Origin: an uncultured Eubacteriales bacterium
Lineage (GTDB): Bacteria > Bacillota > Clostridia > Oscillospirales > Oscillospiraceae
Reading direction: 5' to 3'
Assembly: GCA_900547315.1 (NCBI GenBank)
Contig: URGI01000070.1
Coordinates: 1-9,244 of the forward strand
Length of the DNA stretch: 9,244 nt
Shown: piece after piece, positions 1 through 5,169 of the stretch
How positions within the stretch are numbered: position 1 is the stretch's first letter
How the letters are laid out: each line of letters opens with the position of its first letter
Translations under genes and position numbers: made by a program
The notes under the pieces: model-generated
The model's input: only the letters and a program-made list of their open reading frames with translations
Database searches by the model: none
Told to the model about the DNA's origin: nothing

Positions 1-6
1 GGAAAA

Positions 7-37
7 CCACCAGTCCCGTATAGAACAGAACTGGTGG
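7..37. repeat. 8-bp inverted repeat near window edge
   Basis: CCACCAGT (7-14) is exactly complementary to ACTGGTGG (30-37), leaving a 15-nt loop. No T-run follows directly, so it is not a convincing intrinsic terminator. Hairpins of CCACCAG/CTGGTGG type are found near the ends of IS200/IS605-family elements in gut Clostridia (recalled, not checked), but no transposase is visible here. Two plus-strand frames are open from the edge, to stops near 42 and 60, so the stem could lie in the 3' end of a gene to the left. The stretch 38-98 holds a T-run (93-99) after a GC patch but no strong stem. I see nothing else there. Confidence 0.35.
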
Positions 38-98
38 CATAAGAAATTTTGTGTCTACTAACTATTGACTACTTCACCGCCTGGTTCGGGCTGTTTTT

Positions 99-317
99 TT
101 ATAATACCTGATCCTTATCCGACGGGACATACACCATGATCGACTCTACCGGGCAGTCAAGTATCCTGCACAAATCATTTATCGTGGTTGTATTCAGCGG
201 CTTGTTTTTCCGCAGCTTATCGATTGTGGAGCTGGATAAATGATACTTGTTTATGAGTGAATACGTCGAGTTATTCGACCCGCGCAGCGTCTCCCAAAAC
301 GGTTCATACGAAATCAT
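99..317 (-). CDS. Small Cro/C1-type helix-turn-helix regulator
   Basis: This is a 72-residue probable DNA-binding protein made almost entirely of one XRE-type helix-turn-helix domain, like the HTH_26 (Cro/C1-type) family: YEPFWETL helix, then STYSLINKYHLSSSTIDKLRKNK as the helix-turn-helix, then TTTINDLCRILDCPVESIM. It has no signal peptide or membrane segment and should be cytoplasmic. The ATG at 317 is chosen because AGGTGA (minus strand, 327-322) sits 4 nt upstream. An in-frame TTG at 332 would add five residues but has no ribosome site of its own. The gene is AT-richer than its neighbours and has no visible partner downstream within the window. It is divergent from the lipoprotein gene at 429, whose promoter contains a palindrome, so it may control that promoter and its own; this is inference. 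The family call is good, the target unknown. Confidence 0.85.
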   Translation of the reverse strand: MISYEPFWETLRGSNNSTYSLINKYHLSSSTIDKLRKNKPLNTTTINDLCRILDCPVESIMVYVPSDKDQVL

Positions 318-358
318 AAAATCACCTGCCAAAATAATTCTATAAGGTGATCTTTATC

Positions 359-387
359 TTGACTATGGTCGTTAAAACGACTATACT
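359..387 (+). promoter_or_regulatory. Sigma-A promoter of the small lipoprotein gene
   Basis: The -35 TTGACT (359-364) and -10 TATACT (382-387) are separated by exactly 17 nt, each one mismatch from consensus. Transcription would start near 394, giving a leader of about 35 nt. A GAAAGAGGG ribosome site lies 5 nt before the ATG at 429. The spacer carries a palindrome, listed separately. Confidence 0.8.
368..381. promoter_or_regulatory. Putative operator palindrome inside the promoter spacer
   Basis: GTCGTT-AA-AACGAC is a perfect 6-bp inverted repeat with a 2-bp centre, lying between the -35 and -10 boxes of the lipoprotein promoter. A direct repeat GACTAT flanks it (361-366 and 378-383). The reverse strand reads TATAGT at 385-380, a possible -10 for the divergent regulator gene with only a weak -35. 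A repressor bound here would block both directions. The binding protein is not shown; the adjacent helix-turn-helix protein is the obvious candidate. Confidence 0.5.
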
Positions 388-428
388 TTTTTCATATAGA
401 TTCCAAAATTTATAGAAAGAGGGATTAT

Positions 429-710
429 ATGAAAAAACCTGCCGCGATCTTCTTCGCCCTTGTGCTCGCTGTTATTATGTGCGGATGCTGCGCAAAACAT
501 AATTTTTCTGCCGCCACGTGCACCAAATGCGGCGAAACTAACGGCTCTGCCCTTGGGCATAACTTCAGCGAAGCGACATGCACAGAAGCCGGCATACTTG
601 AAGACGACAAAATCACGTTCTATGGCACGTACGGCGGCCTATACACATACACTACGGTTCTGGGCGATTCTCTCACCATCCCCTCCATATATGTAGAATA
701 CTTGGAGTAA
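429..710 (+). CDS. Small lipoprotein with degenerate Cys/His repeats
   Basis: A 93-residue secreted lipoprotein candidate. Lys2-Lys3 and a hydrophobic segment (residues 4-17) lead into MCGC, so Cys20 is the likely lipidated residue with Gly19 at -1; the -3 residue is Met, an imperfect lipobox. Two short repeats follow: HNFSAATCTKCGE and GHNFSEATCTEAG. These resemble the GH-x-W-x-x-ATCTEPKTCxxCG repeats common in Clostridial surface proteins, but the first lacks the usual EPKTC segment, so the CxxC pairs are incomplete. The tail from about residue 57 is Tyr/Thr-rich and beta-like (ITFYGTYGGLYTYTTVLGD). The shape suggests an internally deleted remnant of a longer lipoprotein, or a small member of that group. 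It has its own promoter and no clear terminator before the next promoter. Function unknown. Confidence 0.7.
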   Translation: MKKPAAIFFALVLAVIMCGCCAKHNFSAATCTKCGETNGSALGHNFSEATCTEAGILEDDKITFYGTYGGLYTYTTVLGDSLTIPSIYVEYLE

Positions 711-757
711 GCCGCAGCTCTATTCCATAGAAAAGCCTTTATTCCTCATGTTCCTTA

Positions 758-766
758 TGTTATAAT
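758..766 (+). promoter_or_regulatory. Extended -10 promoter of the hydrolase gene
   Basis: TGTTATAAT is an extended -10 (TG-N-TATAAT) ending 44 nt before the ATG at 811. The -35 region at the proper distance reads only TTTATT, so recognition would rest on the extended -10. AAGGAGG at 797-803 lies 7 nt before the start codon. Confidence 0.6.
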
Positions 767-810
767 GGTTTTACATCATTCGGAAAACATCACAACAAGG
801 AGGAACAACA

Positions 811-1737
811 ATGTCCATTCGAGAGATCAACTTCCCGTCCGCCAACGGCAGAGACACCATCAAGGCATGGGCGTACACCCCGCTCGGCAAGCCGCGCGCC
901 GTGATACAGCTCATCCACGGCTTCGGCGAGCATTCGCGCCGCTATCTGCACATGATAAGCAAGTTCCAGGCTGCGGGCTTCGTCGTCTACGCCGACGACC
1001 ACATCGGCCATGGCAAGACCGGCTTCGACGGCGGCACCCTCGGCGACCCGCACTCCGGCGGCTACATGACCTATCTGCGGGATGAAAAATACCTGCACGA
1101 CATCGCGCACATGGCCTACCCCGACCTCCCGTTCTTCGTATTCGGGCACAGCTGGGGCTCGATGCTCGGCCGCGCCTACGCCGCGCTCTACGGCGATGAC
1201 CTCGCCGGACTCATGCTCTGCGGGCTGGTCAGCCAGTTCAAGGGCTGCGAGATAGAATACAACGATCCGGCCATCCGCGCCGCAGTCGCGGCTGACCCGT
1301 ATCAGCCCTCCGGCGAGTGGTTCGGAAAAGTGTTCCTCGGCATGACCGACCGTATCGAAAACCCGAACGGCCCCGCGGACTGGATAGCCGTGAACCCCGA
1401 CATCGTCGCCGACCACGCGGGCGACCCGTTCAACACCTTCGACACGACGCTGGAGCTGGTGTGGGATCTCGTCGAGCTGTACCACTTCATCGAGAGTCCG
1501 GAATGGGCGGAGAAGGTGCCGTCCGCGGTGCCGGTATACCTCATCTCCGGCGATCAGGACCCATGCGGCAACTACGGCGAGGGGCTGTACCATGTGGCAA
1601 ACCTCCTTGCGGAGAGCGGCAACAAGGTCAGCGTCAAGGCGTACAGCGGCTACCGGCACGAAATTCACAACGAGCTTGAGCTGCGCGACGAGGTTGAAGA
1701 GGGACTTGTTGACTTCGTAAACGAAACTATCGGATAA
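811..1737 (+). CDS. Alpha/beta hydrolase, monoacylglycerol lipase/lysophospholipase type
   Basis: A 308-residue cytoplasmic serine hydrolase of the Hydrolase_4 (serine aminopeptidase S33-like) group, which cleaves acyl esters such as monoacylglycerols or lysophospholipids; the true substrate is not known. It has the oxyanion-side HGFGEHS (36-42), the DHIGHGKT segment (63-70), and the nucleophile elbow GHSWGS with Ser114. The acid is likely Asp250 in SGDQDPCGNYG, and the catalytic His is His283 in YSGYRHEIHNE. The triad is complete and the length normal, so it should be active. There is no signal peptide. The start is set by AAGGAGG 7 nt upstream. It is a single-gene unit with its own extended -10 promoter and a strong terminator, so its neighbours say little about its job. 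Confidence 0.93.
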   Translation: MSIREINFPSANGRDTIKAWAYTPLGKPRAVIQLIHGFGEHSRRYLHMISKFQAAGFVVYADDHIGHGKTGFDGGTLGDPHSGGYMTYLRDEKYLHDIAHMAYPDLPFFVFGHSWGSMLGRAYAALYGDDLAGLMLCGLVSQFKGCEIEYNDPAIRAAVAADPYQPSGEWFGKVFLGMTDRIENPNGPADWIAVNPDIVADHAGDPFNTFDTTLELVWDLVELYHFIESPEWAEKVPSAVPVYLISGDQDPCGNYGEGLYHVANLLAESGNKVSVKAYSGYRHEIHNELELRDEVEEGLVDFVNETIG

Positions 1738-1753
1738 CCGGATATATAATTTT

Positions 1754-1788
1754 CTCCGCCGGAGCTGTGCAGCCCCGGCGGAGTTTTT
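1754..1788 (+). terminator. Rho-independent terminator after the hydrolase
   Basis: CTCCGCCGG (1754-1762) pairs with CCGGCGGAG (1775-1783), with an inner GCTG/CAGC stem (1764-1767/1770-1773). TTTTT follows at 1784-1788. It begins 16 nt after the hydrolase stop codon. Confidence 0.92.
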
Positions 1789-1837
1789 ACGCGTTTGTAA
1801 AATTTGCGCGTTTGCCCGCTCAAAGCGCCTGAAGTCA

Positions 1838-1866
1838 TTGACTTTCGGAGTCTTTCCCGCTATAAT
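1838..1866 (+). promoter_or_regulatory. Strong sigma-A promoter of ftsH
   Basis: TTGACT (1838-1843) and TATAAT (1861-1866) are separated by exactly 17 nt, a near-consensus vegetative promoter. The start site would be near 1873, leaving a short leader of about 25 nt. I see no CIRCE-type inverted repeat (heat-shock operator) between promoter and gene. Confidence 0.88.
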
Positions 1867-1887
1867 CCTTTAAAAATATTCTTAAAC

Positions 1888-1892
1888 GGAGG
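1888..1892 (+). promoter_or_regulatory. Ribosome binding site that fixes the ftsH start
   Basis: GGAGG lies 6 nt before the ATG at 1899. An in-frame ATG at 1893 directly abuts it with no spacing and cannot use it, so the protein starts at 1899. Confidence 0.85.
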
Positions 1893-1898
1893 ATGCAT

Positions 1899-3716
1899 AT
1901 GAAAGAGGTAAAGCCCCCGAAAAAACCGTTGATGTACTATTACAGTATAGCCCTGATGGTGCTGCTGCTGTTCAACTTCATCGCTGTGCCTTGGATGGCC
2001 GAGCGGCAGGTCAAGGAGGTCGACTACGGCACCTTTATGACCATGACCGAAGAGAAGAACATCAAAGAGGTCGAGATTGAGACCAACCAGATCATCTTCA
2101 CCAACAAGGACGGTAGCAAGATCTACAAGACCGGCGTGCTGGATGACCCTGAGCTGGTAGACCGGCTCCACGCCTCCGGCGCGGAGTTCGCCAGCGAGAT
2201 CGTGGAGCAGATGTCCCCGTTCCTGAGCATCCTGTGCTGGGTGCTGCCGCTGATCATCTTCATTGCCATCGGCCAGTTCATGGCCAAGAAGCTGACGGAT
2301 AAGGCCGGCGGCGGCGCAGGCTCCATGATGTTCGGCATGGGCAAGTCTAACGCCAAGATCTACGTCCAGTCCACGCAGGGCATCCGCTTTGCCGATGTCG
2401 CGGGCGAGGACGAGGCGAAGGAGAACCTTCAGGAGATTGTCAACTACCTGCACGACCCCAGCAAGTATGAGGAGATCGGCGCCTCGATGCCGAAGGGCAT
2501 CCTGCTCGTCGGCCCTCCGGGAACCGGTAAAACCATGCTGGCAAAGGCCGTGGCCGGTGAGTCCAATGTCCCCTTCTTCTCCATCTCCGGCTCGGAGTTT
2601 GTGGAGATGTTCGTCGGTATGGGCGCATCCAAGGTTCGCGACCTGTTCAATCAGGCCAAGGAGAAGGCGCCGTGCATCGTGTTCATCGACGAGATCGACG
2701 CCATCGGCCAGAAGCGCAGCGGCGGCGGCCAGTACGGCGGCAACGACGAGCGCGAGCAGACGCTCAACCAGCTGCTCACCGAAATGGACGGCTTTGACGA
2801 CAATTCCGGCGTCATCATCCTCGCCGCTACAAACCGCCCCGAATCCCTCGACCCGGCGCTGACCCGCCCCGGCCGCTTCGACCGGCGCGTCCCCGTCGAG
2901 CTGCCCGACCTCAAGGGCCGCGAGGAAATACTCAAGGTTCACGCGAAGAAAGTCAAGCTCGCGGAGAACGTCGATTTCAACACCGTCGCGCGCATGGCAT
3001 CCGGCGCATCCGGCGCGGAGCTTGCGAATATCGTCAACGAGGCCGCGCTGCGCGCCGTGCGCGACGGGCGCAAGTTCGTCACGCAGTCTGACCTTGAGGA
3101 GAGCATCGAGGTCGTCATCGCGGGCTACCAGAAGAAGAACGCCATCCTCACCGACGCCGAGAAGCGCATCGTCGCTTACCACGAGATCGGCCACGCGCTC
3201 GTCGCCGCGAAGCAGACCAACTCCGCCCCCGTACAGAAGATCACCATCATCCCCCGCACCTCCGGTGCGCTGGGCTACACGATGCAGGTCGAGGAGGGCA
3301 ACCACTACCTGATGAACAAAGAGGAGCTGGAGAACAAGATCGCCACTCTCACCGGCGGCCGCGCCGCGGAGGAAGTCGTGTTCGGCTCCATCACTACCGG
3401 CGCCTCGAACGATATCGAGCAGGCCACGAAGCTTGCCCGCGCCATGCTGACCCGCTACGGTATGAGCAAGGATTTCGACATGGTAGCGCTCGAAACCGTG
3501 AACAACCAGTACCTCGGCGGCGATACGTCCCTCGCCTGCTCTCCGGACACTCAGGCAAAGATAGACGCGCTGGTCATCGACCTTGTCACGCGCCAGCATG
3601 AGAAGGCCATCGGCATCCTCAAGGAGAATCGCGCCAAGCTCGACGAGCTGGCCGACTTCCTGTACAGCCGCGAGACCATCACCGGCGAAGAGTTCATGGA
3701 GATTCTCAACAAGTAA
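1899..3716 (+). CDS. ftsH: ATP-dependent zinc metalloprotease FtsH
   Basis: A 605-residue membrane-bound AAA+ protease that unfolds and degrades misfolded membrane proteins and short-lived regulators, working as a hexamer facing the cytoplasm. Transmembrane segments lie at about 11-33 and 107-129, with a short outer domain of about 70 residues between. The AAA module has Walker A GPPGTGKT (205-212), pore loop FVG (238-240), Walker B IVFIDEID (Asp264, Glu265) and the second region of homology with arginine fingers Arg326 and Arg329. The protease domain has the zinc site HEIGH (His428, Glu429, His432) and a third ligand Asp505 in the SNDIEQAT motif. The middle of HEXXH is usually HEAGH; Ile is a tolerated variant. 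The C-terminus stops soon after the protease domain, without a long tail. All key residues are present. It is monocistronic, with its own promoter and terminator. Confidence 0.97.
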   Translation: MKEVKPPKKPLMYYYSIALMVLLLFNFIAVPWMAERQVKEVDYGTFMTMTEEKNIKEVEIETNQIIFTNKDGSKIYKTGVLDDPELVDRLHASGAEFASEIVEQMSPFLSILCWVLPLIIFIAIGQFMAKKLTDKAGGGAGSMMFGMGKSNAKIYVQSTQGIRFADVAGEDEAKENLQEIVNYLHDPSKYEEIGASMPKGILLVGPPGTGKTMLAKAVAGESNVPFFSISGSEFVEMFVGMGASKVRDLFNQAKEKAPCIVFIDEIDAIGQKRSGGGQYGGNDEREQTLNQLLTEMDGFDDNSGVIILAATNRPESLDPALTRPGRFDRRVPVELPDLKGREEILKVHAKKVKLAENVDFNTVARMASGASGAELANIVNEAALRAVRDGRKFVTQSDLEESIEVVIAGYQKKNAILTDAEKRIVAYHEIGHALVAAKQTNSAPVQKITIIPRTSGALGYTMQVEEGNHYLMNKEELENKIATLTGGRAAEEVVFGSITTGASNDIEQATKLARAMLTRYGMSKDFDMVALETVNNQYLGGDTSLACSPDTQAKIDALVIDLVTRQHEKAIGILKENRAKLDELADFLYSRETITGEEFMEILNK

Positions 3717-3731
3717 ATTCAACGCTTATAA

Positions 3732-3767
3732 ATCAAGCCCAGTCGGAAGCTTCCGACTGGGCTTGAT
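3732..3767. terminator. Bidirectional terminator, perfect 36-bp palindrome
   Basis: Arms 3732-3749 and 3750-3767 are perfectly complementary (ATCAAGCCCAGTCGGAAG and its complement), forming a long stem. ATTTTATTT follows on the plus side; a weaker T-rich stretch (TTTATAA) follows on the minus side. It lies 15 nt after the ftsH stop and just beyond the stop of the convergent dehydrogenase gene, so it ends both. Confidence 0.92.
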
Positions 3768-3770
3768 ATT

Positions 3771-4562
3771 TTATTTCGCGTATATCTTGCCGACGAGCCA
3801 GTTCGACGTCTGCCGCGGCAGCAGCTTCACCAGCGCCGCCGCGCCCTTGTAGGCCGCGCCCATGGCGACGAGCGGCCGCGAGCTCTTCTTCAGCGCGTAT
3901 TTTGCGACGAATTTGCCCGCATACTCCGCGCTCATGCCCGTGCGCTCGTCGTGCTCCATGACGGCGACGGAGCGCTTGATGCGCCCGGCGTACACGTCGT
4001 CCCCCGCTCCGGACTTTTTGCGCGCGTCGGTAAAGCCGGAGGCGATGTCGCCGGGCATTATCGCACAGACGCTTATATTGAACGGCTTCACCTCGTTCTG
4101 CAGTGCCAGCACGTAGGCGATTATCGCGGCCTTGCTCACAGAGTACCAGAGCTGGAACGGAATGGGCACGATGCCAGCGATGCTGCTCATGCACACGATG
4201 CGCCCGCCGCCCTGTGCGCGCATATGCGGCAGCACGGCGCGGGTGACGTTGTCGGTGCCGAACACATTCAGCTCAAGCTGGGCGTGCGAATCCTTTGTGT
4301 CGGTCAGCTCCGCCGCGCCGGATATGCCGAAGCCGGCGTTGTTGACCAGAATGTCTATCCGCCCCTCGCGGCTGATGACCTCGTCTATCGCGGCACGAAC
4401 CTGTGCCTCGTCCGTCACGTCGGCGGTGATATGTACGATGCCGTCCGCCGGTTTCTCGCGGCGGGACAGCTCATATACCGTGCAGCCCGCATCGCGCAGC
4501 GCCGCCGCGGTGCAGCGGCCTATGCCGCCGCTGCCGCCTGTTACTATTGCGATCTTTTTCAT
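3771..4562 (-). CDS. Short-chain dehydrogenase/reductase (SDR family)
   Basis: A 263-residue classical SDR, an NAD(P)-dependent oxidoreductase acting on an alcohol or carbonyl of unknown identity. The Rossmann motif TGGSGGIG covers residues 8-15, NNAG is at 74-77, and the catalytic set is Asn99, Ser127, Tyr140 and Lys144 (Tyr-x-x-x-Lys). LSRREK after the second strand contains Arg34-Arg35, which hints at NADP preference; this is inference. The C-terminal part (KGAAALVKLLPRQTSNWLVG) resembles the semi-hydrophobic tail of lipid- or steroid-type SDRs, but no transmembrane helix is certain. The start at 4562 is set by GGGAGG (minus strand, 4575-4570) 7 nt upstream; an upstream in-frame ATG would overlap the previous gene without a good site. 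It is the last gene of a three-gene operon, 16 nt after the phosphoesterase. Confidence 0.92.
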   Translation of the reverse strand: MKKIAIVTGGSGGIGRCTAAALRDAGCTVYELSRREKPADGIVHITADVTDEAQVRAAIDEVISREGRIDILVNNAGFGISGAAELTDTKDSHAQLELNVFGTDNVTRAVLPHMRAQGGGRIVCMSSIAGIVPIPFQLWYSVSKAAIIAYVLALQNEVKPFNISVCAIMPGDIASGFTDARKKSGAGDDVYAGRIKRSVAVMEHDERTGMSAEYAGKFVAKYALKKSSRPLVAMGAAYKGAAALVKLLPRQTSNWLVGKIYAK

Positions 4563-4578
4563 TTTTTGGCCTCCCGGA

Positions 4579-5169
4579 TCAGATCTCAAGAATATATTTA
4601 TCCCATGCGTTTATTATCGTAGTCCCGCCGCGCTGAAGCGTGCGGGGAATATCTGATCCGTAATTCATATGCACGTGACCGTGAACATGGTACTTCGGCT
4701 GGTACTTGTCCAGGAAATCGTTTAAGCACTCAAAGCCGCGGTGCGCGAAGTCGTCCGCATCGCCCCAGCCCGCGGCGGGCGCGTGGCTGAGCAGGATATC
4801 GACGCCGCCGGCCTTGGCGATCTGCCGCCCCACCTTGCGCAGACGGCGTTCCATCTGCCGCTCGGTATACTGATGCGGTCCGCGGTTATACACCGGACAG
4901 CCGCCCATGCCGAGGATGCGCAGCCCCTTTATGGTCACGAGCTTGTCCTCGATGCAGTCGCAGCCCTCGGGCGGGGTCTTTTCATAGCGCCCGTCGTGAT
5001 TGCCGCAGACATACAGCACCGGCGCGCGCCCCATCGTCACAAGGAAGCTCAGGTATTCGGGCTTCAGGTCACCGCAGGACAGGATGAGGTCGATGCCGTC
5101 CAGCCGCCCCGGCACGTAATAGTCCCAGAGAAAGCTGTTCTCATGGTCGGATATCAAAAGCAGCTTCAT
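4579..5169 (-). CDS. Small metallophosphoesterase, YfcE/MJ0936-like
   Basis: A 196-residue calcineurin-like metallophosphoesterase, a two-metal hydrolase of phosphomono- or diesters in the cytoplasm; substrate unknown. Metal-site motifs are Asp8 in ISDHEN, GD at 33-34, GNHD at 56-59, SHAP at 128-131 and GHVH at 164-167. The first motif is unusual: the family has Asp-x-His, but here it is Asp8-His9-Glu10, so the second ligand is shifted or replaced. The remaining ligands are intact. The ATG overlaps the stop of the upstream gene as ATGA, and GGGGAGG lies 7 nt before it, so translation is probably coupled. Its position between a putative cytoplasmic ligand sensor and a dehydrogenase suggests a shared small-molecule task, but nothing in the sequence names the molecule. 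Confidence 0.88.
   Translation of the reverse strand: MKLLLISDHENSFLWDYYVPGRLDGIDLILSCGDLKPEYLSFLVTMGRAPVLYVCGNHDGRYEKTPPEGCDCIEDKLVTIKGLRILGMGGCPVYNRGPHQYTERQMERRLRKVGRQIAKAGGVDILLSHAPAAGWGDADDFAHRGFECLNDFLDKYQPKYHVHGHVHMNYGSDIPRTLQRGGTTIINAWDKYILEI

Noticed and set aside
65..105. Promoter from TTGACT (65-70) and TATAAT (100-105)
   Set aside because: The spacing is 29 nt, far beyond the usable range, and the TATAAT lies at the 3' end of the HTH gene.
318..332. TTG start adding five residues to the HTH protein
   Set aside because: It overlaps the ribosome site AGGTGA that serves the ATG at 317 and has none of its own.
790..1668. Antisense open frame of 292 codons over the hydrolase
   Set aside because: Same compositional shadow; the hydrolase has an intact catalytic triad, ribosome site and terminator on the plus strand.
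1893..1898. ATG at 1893 as the ftsH start
   Set aside because: It directly abuts GGAGG with no spacing; the ATG at 1899 has ideal spacing.
1860..3722. Long open frame (about 620 codons) antisense to ftsH
   Set aside because: It mirrors ftsH, whose complete motif set proves the plus strand is coding. GC-rich third positions remove stops on the opposite strand; the antisense product is Leu/Val/Gly/Asp/His-rich with no recognisable motif.
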